This document shows positions 23,801 through 34,671 of a stretch of 64,000 bases of DNA, one piece after another; the first letter of the stretch is position 1, and each line of letters starts with the position of its first letter. Under the pieces are notes generated by a model. The model was not told where the DNA came from. It did not search any database and worked only from the letters and a program-made list of their open reading frames with translations. The DNA is taken from contig NW_025064883.1 in NCBI RefSeq assembly GCF_019112545.1, forward strand, positions 496,001 through 560,000, in the 5' to 3' direction. The translations under genes were made by a program, and so were the position numbers. Origin of the DNA: Guyanagaster necrorhizus (lineage: Eukaryota; Basidiomycota; Agaricomycetes; Agaricales; Physalacriaceae).

Positions 23801-25970
23801 AAGTTTATCGACACCCTCACCGATGCAACAAACGCATCTGGCACCTTCAGAAATGGCCTCATCCACTCAGTCCGTTTCAGCGCAGACATCCCCCAGTAAA
23901 TCATCCAAATATCAGTGTTACAACCAAGCCACGATGTCAGCCCTTGACGACGCCATGTCTCGTATCAAAGGAGCATTGGATGTTATGCAGGCTAGTGATA
24001 AAGATGTTTCAGTGCAGCTCCAGCTTGAACAGGAACCAGAAGCAGAACCAAAGAGGCCTTCTCCACCGGCACAACCGATAAGTCCTTCGGACTCGAAGAC
24101 GGCCAAGGAGAGATGGATCCCACCTGCATTGCGACCTCGACACCTTGATGTAGAGCCGCGAGAAAATTTCCATTCCACAGCGCCAGAACCTCCGCGGTCA
24201 CCAAAACCTGCTTGGAATGCCTTTACAGTTAAGTTGCCCAAGACGTCAATAGTAAGGGAGGCTATTAGCAAGAAACAGTTATCTCACCTTGCCAGAGTAT
24301 TCCCTGTCCGGTGGGACATTCTATCCTTTGATCCACCCGTAGAAGGGATGAGTCGTCGCGATTTCACAGTGATCGATGTTCTATATCGCAAACAACCTAC
24401 ATACAAAGGGAAGAATAAGTTCAGGGTCGTTCTTCCCAGAGCTGGCGCGCATCTACAAATGTCCAAGGAGAGCAACCATTTGGGTTCGAAAGGGAACGGC
24501 GGCGGCGCGTTTGGAAAACCTACTATGGCTGATGGTGCCTCAACGTGGAGAAAGCCCGAATCATCACCCTTGCCTACGAATGCCCTTCCAGGACCTCCAT
24601 CCTCTATCGTGGTACCATCTGAATCGCCTTTGGCCAACTCTTCGTCTCTTGCGCCTTCAGTGAAAGGGGACGTGTCGCGGATCAAGCCACAACCGAAGAT
24701 GCCTGCTGGGACGTCGGTAGCTTTCTATCGTGATTCTCAAGTATTAGACGCGGGCATCGATGTGAAGCCTCTCGTCAACTTCATCGTTACAAGTGAGCTG
24801 GAGGAACCACGGCTACCGACAAAGGATGGTTCAATGGCAGGAGCAAGTCGCGCTTTGAATGATTCTCGGCCTGATGGTGTTGCAAACGCATCCATTGAGC
24901 AACATATTCCAAGAACAGATACAACGCCAGCATCGTCATCGAGCCTCATTCAAACTGGCAACACCCCGGACGATTTGGTAAGTTTCGCAACTCATTTGGA
25001 TCTCGTTATATTAATTTTTGCCTTTCAGTCAGACCTGTCTTCAATAGCGCCGCCTTCTCAGCCATCCAGTTCTTGGAGCAGATCTTCACTGAATATGTCA
25101 GGCCGAGGTCCTGACCCCGAGCATCTGAAGGCGGTGTGGTCGCAAACTTCCAACATGGCTGAATTGCATCCCGTGAACTCCCTTGAAGGTATCGCCGACG
25201 ATCCGGTCCCTTTCACTCTTCAAGACGTCAAGTCGGAAGATGGAGCGACTCCCCCCCCAACATCATCTTCTGGGCCTTCCCGCATGTCCTTGCATGATGT
25301 TACTCGTGCCTTCCAACAAGTTCCACCGACCTCTGGCTCTACTAACCACAAGCTGACCATATCACCTCCCACTACGTCCGCACCCGTTGCACGTCCAGCT
25401 CCGAATTTCGGGTATGCGATGTCGTTGCCAACATCGAATCAAAATATGCGGGCTCCCTACCCTCCGTATGGCTCTCCGATGATGAGCCACTCACCAGCAC
25501 CCGTCGTATATTCACATCCGATAACGAATAGTCCTGTTCCCAGCCGGATGCAGGTCAGCGGACAGACACCGCTGTATGGACAACCCGCTGTATGGATGCC
25601 GTTACCTGCTCCCGCAACGACCCAGGCTCACGGCGCAATGATGAGGCCCGTTCCGTCCCCTTATCCACCGCAGCTAATGGCGTATTCCCCAAGTGCTCAG
25701 CCAATGTACCTACCCGTCGTGCCGAATATGCAGAGCCCGCCTCAACAAAATTCCGCCTCCAACCGTGGGAGAAGCATGTCAATGATGATGAGCCCCGGAA
25801 TCCCACACGCCTCTCCGAATATGTACGGGAGTCCGGTGATGATGGCTTCGCCTGCTCGGAATCAAATGAGAAATGACAATAGTCAAACTCATCCTCCACC
25901 GACGCATCATCCGCCAACGAGTACATATGCTCCGGTACCTTCGACTTCTTTCATGCGGCCATCCTGGTGA
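20887..25970 (+). CDS. Very long Ser/Pro-rich disordered protein (PRRC2/BAT2-like N-terminus)
   Basis: About 1,607 aa from six exons that join in frame: 20887-21310, 21364-21759, 21810-21943, 22000-23136, 23187-24977 and 25029-25970. The N-terminal 350 residues hold the only conserved-looking blocks: RFSAVNISKKFLEK, TTTGPGWSRPSSVA, GKSVWGNLRSSNSLPSG, EFPTAAEVAQ, and after it EEDDDNFLDGVIEFGDGRQY. Their order (KxF-like block, then GW-RPSS, then SVWG and EFP-AAE) recalls the N-terminal domain of PRRC2/BAT2 proteins; this is inference. The rest is low-complexity Ser/Pro/Gln, with a charged coiled segment (RQQEEEEREKEKERARRKA, near 23030-23090) and a block KERWIPPALRPRHL. The C-terminal 250 residues are Pro/Met/Tyr-rich. 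The intron at 20740-20886 region is probably 5' UTR. The 51-nt intron 24978-25028 lacks stops. Function unknown, possibly RNA granule related. Confidence 0.75.
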
Positions 25971-26148
25971 ACTTTACTTTGATACTTTTAACATACTTGC
26001 TTCAGTGGTATATATATCATTCAATTTTATACTTTCCGATGCCTTATTTTGAACAGCACCAACAATGCTAACAAGAGTATATTAAGTTGGAAAAAATTGC
26101 ATTGATAGATGTGATATTCGTAATGTGCAAAAGACAGGTAGAAGGAAT

Positions 26149-27834
26149 CTAAACAGCAACCTTCACAGCGTACTCGGCGGCTTCGTCTAATTGGTCGAAG
26201 GCGACAATTTTGAGGCCCGAGTTCTTGATCATTCTGCAGCGGAGATAAGCTGCATGAGGCAAGTGCGATCATTTGGACGTACTCTTTGGCTTCTGTTTCC
26301 TTGGTACCTTTCAGTCTCACGACCAATGGGATTTTCATAGCAAGCTCCTTGGTGGCCTTGATAACACCCTCAGCAATGTAGTCACATCTCATGATACCTG
26401 GTAGACGTGATCAATATAACATCAACACAGTATAGGAGTGAACTACCTCCGAATATGTTAATGAATATGCTCTTCACTTTGGGATCAGCGAGTAGGAGCT
26501 CGAATGCCTTCTTCACGGTATCAGGTGTTGCTCCTCTGCAGACATTAAGATGAACACAGCTCTTGGTGACGACAACTGAGTCTTACCCTCCGACATCAAG
26601 GAAGTTGGCAGGGTTACCTCCGTGTAGAGAGAGCACATCCATGGTGGCCATTGCCAAACCAGCGCCATTGACCAAGCAGCCAATGTTTCCATCTAGCTTG
26701 ATGAAGTTAAGGTTAGCCTTCTGTGCTTCGACCTCTGACGCCTCTTCTTGCGAAATGTCCCGGAGAGCAAATATGTCGCGTTGACGGAACTCGGCGTTGT
26801 CGTCAAAGCCGAATTTGGCATCCATACTGAGGGATAATTAGGACATCTGATAATGAGAAGAGATCCCGAGTATACCATAGAACTTGGCCGTCTTTGGTTA
26901 GGGCCATGGGGTTAATTTCTATCTGGGTCGCATCCTTGTCTTTGAAGATCTTGTAAAGGTTGATGAATATGCCTGCTGCTTCCTGTTGAGCTCCTTCCTT
27001 GAATCCGAGCTTCTTGGCAATTTCAAGAGCGGCTGAAGAAGTAAGACCCTCCTTGAAGGGGATAGGTGTCGTGATAATGGCAGAAGGATCTTTCGCTGCC
27101 ACCTCTTCGATATTCATGCCTCCCTGCGATGACGCAACGAGGACAACACCCTGGGAGACACGGTCGTTAAGGACCGCAACATAGTACTCGTGCGCGGGAT
27201 CACGGCGTTCCGCTAGCATCACCTGTCCGGGTGTAAGTGGGGATTCGACACGACGTTCCGAGACTTACAGCGTTGCAAACGCGACCACCAGCACCAGTCT
27301 GCTTTGTGATGAGCTTTGAGCCCAACATTTTCGAAGCATAGTCCTTGGCCTGTTCGGCGCTGCGCAAAGGATTAGTGTCTGGCATGAACAGTGACGAAGT
27401 AGCTCTACCTGCCAACCATGTGCACACCACCTTGAAGTCCAGTGTCGAACTTGCCCTTACCTCTACCGCCAGCCAGAACCTGGGCCTTGATGACTAGCTT
27501 GTCGGTACCTATCACGACACTGAGGATATGTCGGAAAAGGGTTAAAGGACGAAGGCTTACCAAAGTTCTTTGCCACCTCAAAGGCTTCCTCGGGGGTTTT
27601 TGCAGCGATGCTCTTGGGAGTAGGTATCCCATACTACAGTAGGGTTCGCAGAATGCAAGTGCTGAAGACATAACACGTACCGAATTGAGGAGGTTGACGG
27701 ACTGGTATTCATGAATGGAAAGGAAACGCCTCTGACCTGCAGATGCAGCCTAGAAGACGTGTCAGATAGCGAGTAAAGTGAGCCAGACGACGTACGCGAG
27801 CCAAAGCGCCAGCCTTCCGGACGACGGTGAGCAT
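26149..27834 (-). CDS. LSC2: Succinyl-CoA ligase beta subunit, mitochondrial
   Basis: Converts succinyl-CoA to succinate with nucleotide triphosphate formation in the TCA cycle; mitochondrial matrix. Exon 1 is 27834-27796 (13 codons), exon 2 27749-27681. The predicted presequence [24 protein letters not shown] is basic and Ser/Ala-rich, cleaved before SIHEYQS. Then come [10 protein letters not shown], the ATP-grasp segment [75 protein letters not shown] and [11 protein letters not shown]. The last exons carry [28 protein letters not shown] and a final AEYAVKVAV. All segments are in family order and no defect is seen. ADP- or GDP-specificity was not decided. Confidence 0.93.
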
Positions 27835-28295
27835 TTCGGAGGATGTGGTAGACGGAAGAAAGCAGGGAACCCAGGGTAATGGAATTCCAGTTCTTGGCCG
27901 GCTTTAATTTGACAAGGCGATGTGGCTGTGCATTTTTTCCATCTTTCAGAGCAACGACGACGGGTCGAGGTCCTTCCATCCCTTCCCAGTCTCTCACCCT
28001 CCGCATGCGGGACGGGCAATGCTCTGGAAGACGGAATCCGTCTCTCCTTGAGTTCGGAATGTCTATTTTTTCATTGGGCCTTTCGAAATTTGGTAGCAGG
28101 TACAGCAATGTTTTTAGAAATTTGCGATGTATATTTTACTGTCATACCAAGTATAAGCGACATGACCTTCACTTCTCGTTATTCGACCTTTGTATGATGT
28201 CCGCTATTTTAACGCGTTCCAACATGCGACTTGAACGTTTTTTTCGGGTATAAAAATGGTACATAATGGTAAATGTGACCTTTGTCTCGTGCAAG
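27835..28295. promoter_or_regulatory. Divergent promoter region LSC2 / DinB-like gene
   Basis: 461 bp between divergent start codons. AT-rich over 28080-28270. No motif beyond ggtataaaaatgg (TATA-like) at about 28248-28260, 36 bp upstream of the + start at 28296. Confidence 0.5.
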
Positions 28296-29077
28296 ATGGA
28301 GTCTGAATCATTACCACTCCCTACCATGTCTGTCCTCCAGGATCTCCCTGAAAATGTGGCCCAGCTCTTGTCTGTCTCGAAAATTCTGCTCTCGCAGGCC
28401 GTCGATGTCCTCGACAATCACCTCATGTCGGATGAGCAGCTGACCGTCAATTCTCAATACTTGCATGGCTCAACAATAGGCTCGTATTTTTACCAGAACT
28501 AGTCTCTGCTCATCCGTATTGATTTTACGCAGGAAAACATATTCGACACGCGAGAGATCATTTTGAGCTACTCCTCGCATGCATTGCGACACCTCCTCCA
28601 TATGTCCTCTGCTATGACACAAGGAGCCGCAATACCCCCATGGAAAGCAGTCGCTCAGCAGCAAGGGAGTCTCTGCTAGAAACTATTCGTCTTCTGGAAG
28701 AAAAAGTGCCCACTGTCGATTTTCAGGCCCCAATAACGCTCAATGCCGTTACCCCACACATGCAGACCTTTGAAACGACATTCGGAAGAGAGGTAAGTGA
28801 TTGGTTATATCGCCATCGCCCAACATATCTCATCCCATATATTGTAGCTATGGTTTGCAGGGCTGCACTGCATTCATCACTGGTCAGTAGTAAGTCCTTT
28901 CTGTTTTTATGTCACTGCCAAAAAGGCTCATGTTGCTTCCAGGTCAGGGTGATGGCAGGAGAGCTGGTGAGTGTCACTTTTCTGGACTCTGCAGAGACAT
29001 TGACCTTCTCTCAGGGTATCAAATTATCAGATGATTTTGGCTTTGCCCCTTCGACCCTTCTTTACCAAGGCAGGTGA
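28296..29077 (+). CDS. DinB/YfiT-like four-helix protein
   Basis: Conserved fungal and bacterial-type DinB-superfamily protein of unknown activity. Five exons join in frame: 28296-28479, 28533-28792, 28848-28889, 28943-28966 (24 nt) and 29015-29077, giving about 190 aa. The metal-site layout is visible: STIGKHIRHARDHFELLL (first His cluster), then GLHCIHHWSVVRVMAGEL (His-His pair on the third helix), and a tail DDFGFAPSTL. The three-histidine arrangement fits a divalent metal site seen in DinB-fold enzymes. The first intron would begin with GC (28480), since only that join gives GKHIRH; a GT two nucleotides later would break the frame. Substrate unknown; it could be a thiol-dependent transferase or hydrolase as in other family members, but this is inference. 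Confidence 0.75.
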
Positions 29078-29428
29078 TCCACCGTACCCGTGGGCCTCTG
29101 TTGACTGAGCTTAACAGACCGCGTGGCGCCTCTAGGCGTGGCCAAGTATTAGATTGTTTCTACACGTTTTTCTTTCGCTTTCTTGTTCTGTTGCAGCTGT
29201 ATATGAGTAATAAAATTCCGGTTGTACAAGTGATTGACTTGTTGAAATTTGAGAATTGTGACAAATACCGACCCACTTGAACACGAGATCTCAAGCTTAA
29301 CTGTACACTGCACTTCTTCAGTCGACTGTCACCCTCGCAACAGATCTGGGCATCTCCTGCACCTGTTTACCCTACTCTGCCGACAGCCATTGGCCCTCGA
29401 TTGGCGAAACACCAAATAAGTATCCAAC
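29078..29428. promoter_or_regulatory. Promoter region of RPD3
   Basis: About 350 bp between tandem genes. No clear motif. The 3' flank of the DinB-like gene is T-rich near 29150-29190. Confidence 0.4.
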
Positions 29429-31635
29429 ATGATGACCCCGTTGGACGGCGAAAACCAAAAGAAACGCGTCGTATGTCCTGAGTACTGTGTCAGCCTTCCT
29501 TTCTGATAAAGGCCTTCCTTTTTCAGTGCTATTTCTTCGATTCTGATATCGGAGGATTCCATTATGGCCCAGGACATCCGTGAGTGTCTAACCTGAAGAA
29601 AACCGATCTCTATCTACACAATATGTCAAGGATGAAGCCGACCAGGATACGAATGTGTCATTCACTTGTCATGAATTATGGACTATATAAGAAAATGGAG
29701 ATTTTCGTGCGCTATCATGTTGTTTCTCTGCTGCGTCAGTGCTGATTTCTCGACCTCTTCTCTCCAGCGCGCCAAACCCGCTACAAAACGTGAAATGACA
29801 CAGTTTCACTCGGACGAATACGTCGATTTTCTTAATCGAATATCTCCCAGCAATATGAACTCGTTTATAAAAGAGCAGCATAAATGTTCGTGTTGTTTCT
29901 ATGCTCATGTCATCTACTATTGCCTGAGTTTGTGTTACACAGACAATGTCGGAGAGGACTGTCCAGTATTTGATGGGTTGTTCGATTACTGTTCAATATC
30001 AGCAGGAGGATCTATGGGTTGGTCGCCTTCATTACTGGACCGGGTTCCAGCTGTCTAATGTTCGGCTTGATTTTTCATAGAGGGTGCTGCCCGGCTTAGT
30101 CGAGACAAGTGCGATATCGCCGTGAATTGGGCTGGAGGGTTGCATCACGCTAAGAAGAGTGAGGCCAGCGGATTCTGTTACGTGAATGGCAAGTCCTACA
30201 CTCGCAACTCCTACCGTGACTGACTCTTTCCAGATATCGTGCTGGGTATATTGGAACTATTGAGGCATGCCTTTTTTGTTTCGAAATCACCATCAGCAGC
30301 TGAAGCCTACACAAAGGTACCACAATCGAGTCTTGTATATTGATATTGATGCACATCACGGCGACGGTGTGGAAGAAGCATTCTACACTACCGACCGTGT
30401 CATGACTTGCAGTTTCCATAAATATGGCGAATTCTTTCCCGGGACAGGTGAATTAAGGGTACGTGTAATACTGTGTCGCGTAAAAAGATCTTTCCTCAAC
30501 GCGTCCACAGGACATTGGTGTTATGAAGGGCAAATATTATGCTCTCAATTTCCCTCTCCGAGACGGGGTTTCGGATGAGAACTACAAGTCTGTCTTCGAA
30601 CCTGTAAGTTCTCCTCTAATCATGCGACGCCGGAGTCTCATAGCACGCGTCTAGGTCATAAGACAGGTTATGGAGTCATACAATCCTTCCGCAATAGTGC
30701 TGCAGTGTGGTACCGACTCCCTTGCAGGAGACAAACTTGGATGCCTCAATCTCTCTATGCGAGGTCACGCCAACTGCGTAAAATTTGTGAAGTCCTTCAA
30801 CAAGCCTCTGCTGCTCCTCGGGGGAGGGGGATACACCATGCGCAATGTTAGTCGTGCATGGGCTTACGAAACGGGATTGGCAGCGGGTGTTGAATTAGGA
30901 CCAGGTGCGTTCGATATCTACCATACAGCTATAAGATGTTGAAACAATTCAAGATATACCTGTTAATGAGTACTACGAATATTTTGGACCAGACTATCAG
31001 CTCGATGTCAAGTCATCAAATGCAGACGACCTCAACACCCGTGCATACCTGGACCGTGTCAAACGGATAGTCATGGAAAACCTCAGACATACCGGTGGGC
31101 CGCCAAGTGTCCAAATGCAAGGTATAGCTCTTCTGGTTTTCAAGATTGCTGCGCGGAGACCTTATCATGCCTTGCAACAGATATCCCGATGTTACCAATA
31201 GATATCGAGATGGATGACTTGAACCGAGATGACGATCTCATCCCGACGGATATACGCCGACCTCAGAGACTGTTAGATGCCCGACGGCAAGCTGACGGTG
31301 AGCTGTCGGACTCTGACGATGAAGGAGAGGGTGGCCGAAGGAATCATGCGAGCCATAGAGAGCACAGAAGTAGATCGAGAGAACGAAGTAGCTCGGTGGG
31401 GAGAAAGTTCGGAATGCCGAGTGTAGGAATATTAGCTGCGGGCCCGACCGCTGCACACGCCGGTCCGAGTGGACAGACCACTATCGCCAGATTTTTGGCC
31501 AGCTCGACGAAAATGGAGGTTGATACGCCTACCTCGGATACAACATCAAATGGTGACAACGAAAATGGAGATAATTCAACAATTCCAATCGAGCAGATGC
31601 CTGACGATGCTATGGTAGTTGTGACAGAAGGATAA
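29429..31635 (+). CDS. RPD3: Class I histone deacetylase (Rpd3-like)
   Basis: Zn-dependent removal of acetyl groups from histone lysines in Sin3/Rpd3-type complexes; nuclear. Exons start [32 protein letters not shown], then [25 protein letters not shown] and [22 protein letters not shown]. Next come [20 protein letters not shown] (catalytic His pair) and [19 protein letters not shown] (Zn-binding Asp/His; Val of most relatives is Ala here). They are followed by [31 protein letters not shown] (Zn Asp) and [17 protein letters not shown] (catalytic Tyr). The C-terminal tail is acidic then Arg/Ser-rich ([15 protein letters not shown]) and longer than in yeast. The intron 30265-30316 seems to start with GC. 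RAD14 follows 187 bp downstream in the same direction. Confidence 0.93.
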
Positions 31636-31822
31636 TTTTCTTGTATGTTTATGGACATGTGCTAATGTGTATGTATCTTATAAGCTACCATTACTTAATT
31701 TGCTGTCGAAAGTCTTGTGAGTGAGCAAGGCTGTCTAAAAATGCGTTACGCGTGACTGATCGACGTCAAATGAGAATCAATCGGCCCGATGATGAGTTCA
31801 ACTGTGTTTGCCTTCGCCCATC

Positions 31823-32968
31823 ATGGCTGACAGACTAGTGACTTCTCCACCGAAAGCTATGCCGACACCACTTACTCCCGAGCAAATTCGACAGTTTGAA
31901 CTCAATCGTCTGAAAGGTATACTGTATGTTCTCAAAGGTTGATTGTCTGCTTGTCCTAATATGCATAATCTGCAGCGAAGCAGAAGCAACGCCAACGTGA
32001 AGAGGAAATATCCACCTCGTCGGCACTCAACAGCAATAAAAAGCGGCCTATAGGAGTAATACCTTTCACTTCAAACTCGCGTAACAGTGCAGGATCTTCG
32101 GCTCGGCCATTGCAGCGCGACTCGCGGCTTGGCACATACTTTGAATATGACTTATCAAAAATGGTAAACTCAAAAGGCGGCTTCCTTGTCGAAGACGATA
32201 AAGATGCCGACAAGGAGGTCAGGCGAAAGGAGAAGGAACGGGAAAGGCAGAGGGCAAGACAGAACCAGGAGCCGGGTGCGCTTAGGCACTCTTCTTTCCA
32301 ACAGAATCTGATTCGAGTCCAGCTATCTCACTAAATCCCGACTTGAACCCAAAATGCTGCGAATGTCAAACCATAGATATCGACCATACATATAAGAAAA
32401 TTTTCAAATGCTTAGTATGCAAACGATGCCAAGACGAAAAGCCGGAGAAATACAGTCTTCTCACCAAGACAGAATGTAAAGAGGTGAAGTGGCTTGCGAC
32501 ATTATTATTGCCTGATTCTTGACCATCCCCTGTAGGATTATCTGCTGACAGACGGTACTTGTGTCGAAACCCAGCGTTGAATGGCCTTCTTACAGTCTTT
32601 TAGCTGAACTACGCGACCAAGAACTTCTACCGCACTTGCTCAAGGCGAACCCTCACAAAGCTACGTTTGCTAATATGATGCTATTCCTCCGTTGCCAGGT
32701 CGAAGATTTCACATGGAAGAAATGGGGGTCTCCGGAAGAATTAGACGCGGAATACGAACGACGAGTGGCCGAAAAGAAGAGAAAGAAAAATAAGAAGTTC
32801 GAGCAGGGACTGAGGGATCTTCGCAGAAGAACAAAGGAAGGGATATGGCAGAGAAGAAAGGACGAAGAGCATGTGCATGAATATGGGCCAGCAGAGCGAG
32901 GAGCTGATGGGATTACAAGACAGACGTGTGATGAATGTGGATTTGTGTACGAATTTGAAGAACTGTGA
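31823..32968 (+). CDS. RAD14: Nucleotide-excision-repair protein Rad14/XPA
   Basis: Damage-verification scaffold of nucleotide excision repair that binds DNA and RPA/TFIIH; nuclear. N-terminal helix [26 protein letters not shown] (joined across intron 1), Arg/Ser linker, a basic acidic block ([22 protein letters not shown] read as [10 protein letters not shown]...). Then the Zn finger PKCCECQ...[14 protein letters not shown] (C-x2-C-x16-20-C-x2-C) and [29 protein letters not shown], and [28 protein letters not shown]-terminus [33 protein letters not shown] is the family end. The intron near 32276-32322 (47 nt, acceptor tccag) restores [15 protein letters not shown]. Stop at 32966-32968. No defect. 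Confidence 0.92.
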
Positions 32969-33093
32969 ATATTGGATCCGGCACCGGTTAACTCATTGGC
33001 GGTATTTTGACGGCGGTACCGGGTTTCGTACATGTCGAGATAAATAAATTAAGTATGAGCTTGTAAACAATTTTTTCCCTTCCTTCCGCCGAC

Positions 33094-34602
33094 ATGGACG
33101 ATTCGTCTCTCAATGACCAAGCAGAGCACGAGCAAATATCTACTGCGCTCGAGGTAGAACGGCTCGAGGTGAACCTTTTTCGCTCTAAATCCCTTTGGAT
33201 GCCCACCCGTGCTCGCGGTGTCTTTGGAGGGTACGACTGGCGGGTCAGACGATTTGACACGTATTTACTTTTCTGGTGGCTGTTTTCTACAGACAGGTGA
33301 TCAGTCAGGCTCTAGTTTCTGCTACAAACTGCGTAAATCCAGCATACGGCTTGCATGTATGTCATATTGTCACCATGCCGAACCTACGCTAACGTCGATT
33401 ATCCAAGTCTTTACATGTAAGCTATTCTCACATATGTCTCCTTAAACCTGCTTATTTATTGATCTCAGTGTTATTTTCTCACAAGCGCATCTCCTGCCAC
33501 ACCAATCGTTTACTATGTCGAGCGCCTCCGTCAAGGACGGTCTTACGCCTCTCTATGCGTCAAAGCCGTGCAGAATGGATCCATGATATTCATTTTGATG
33601 TGCTCGTTTCAAAAGCCTGAACCTTGGCAGCCATCGCACCAGTGGTCCATGCCTGACGTTCCAACCCCAGAGGAATGCGACTTGGAAGAAGACCATATGC
33701 TCAGGGATAGCAATGGAGACAACATGACTGCAAGAATTAAGCATATCCTCAAACTATATGCGGATGTATGATTTTGATTGTGATATCCTCTTCTGAACTA
33801 ATGCAGTTTCATGTGAACAGGAGAGGACAAAAAGTCCTATTGCTATCAAACGGGCGAAGGAACATGAAATAACTGCAGAAGGCAGTACTAGGTATATGTA
33901 TTGGATGAAAGCAAAGAATATTCCACAGTATGAGGCGCATTTTCAAAAGGTACATGGTGCAATTCAACGTACAAGGTAGCCTTTCCTAATCGTTGACTCA
34001 GTGTATCCTCGCATATCTATCGGATCTGTACTTGTAAGTTCTTGGGAAGTTCTTTTGGTTCCAATGCTCTGACATGACAGTCTTATCGTGAATCAAGCAT
34101 CAGCGTCGCGGGTAGAATTTTAGGTCTAGCACGCTATTCAAAAGGTCCTGATGCATTGGCTATGTCTGTGAGTTCAGGATCCAATGAATGAAACCATCAC
34201 CCATAAATTCTGTCCCAGTCCACAATCGACCATGCTATCTACTTTTACGAGTAAGTCCGTGTTTGACCCATTTAGAGCCAGTGTTCATCCTTCCTCCCTT
34301 GTCAACAGCGATACCGTTGACTGCGGTGATTGGCTGCTATACACAGTGAGTCCATTTCTTCTACAAGGAACTGAGATGTGTGATGCCGATTGCTTAGATG
34401 GAATGTCCAAGGGCTTCCTCAGGCCGCGGCGTCATGAGAGGACAGGTAAGCCAACCGCGCTTAACCGTCAGGCTTGTCTGACATTATACCCGAGATATTT
34501 ACCCGCCGTGGAACCCTAGTTGCTGTTACAACGCAAGAAGGCGTCGTCCGAGCAAATATACGCGGGCCTGCCGAACAAGTGAAGGTTCCTACCAAGCTAT
34601 AG
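33094..34602 (+). CDS. TES1: Acyl-CoA thioesterase II (peroxisomal type)
   Basis: Hydrolyses fatty acyl-CoA to free acid and CoA; double hot-dog fold. Seen: MDDSSLNDQAEHEQISTALEVERLEVNLFRSKSLWMPTRARGVFGG (N-terminal hot dog) and VISQALVSATNCVNPAYGLHSLHCYFL. These are followed by VERLRQGRSYASLCVKAVQNGSMIFILMCSFQ, AIYFYDDTVDCGDWLLYTMECPRAASGRGVMRGQ and IFTRRGTLVAVTTQEGVVR. The Asp near DCGDW and the Gln of TQEG are the usual catalytic positions of this class. Last intron 34447-34495 (49 nt) was set because only that acceptor gives GQIFTRRG. C-terminal residues PTKL resemble a variant peroxisomal PTS1 (K-L end with Thr instead of Ser). Multiple short introns. The convergent dioxygenase gene ends 69 bp away. 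Confidence 0.88.
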
Positions 34603-34671
34603 ACACATTTTTTTCCACATTGTGTATCTCATTAGAATCATTCAATCAACTACAGCCGACCTGTCTCCATT

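Noticed and set aside
23918..24271. 117-aa frame antisense to the long Ser/Pro protein
   Set aside because: Shadow of a well-supported exon on the other strand.
32276..32304. 29-nt intron in RAD14 using acceptor caacag
   Set aside because: Too short; the acceptor tccag 18 nt later gives a normal 47-nt intron and the expected [14 protein letters not shown].
32653..33033. 126-aa frame antisense to RAD14
   Set aside because: Ser-rich mirror of a charged Glu/Lys region of RAD14.
34447..34519. 73-nt last intron in the thioesterase with acceptor ccctag
   Set aside because: Breaks the frame; acceptor cccgag gives a 49-nt intron and conserved IFTRRGTLVAV.
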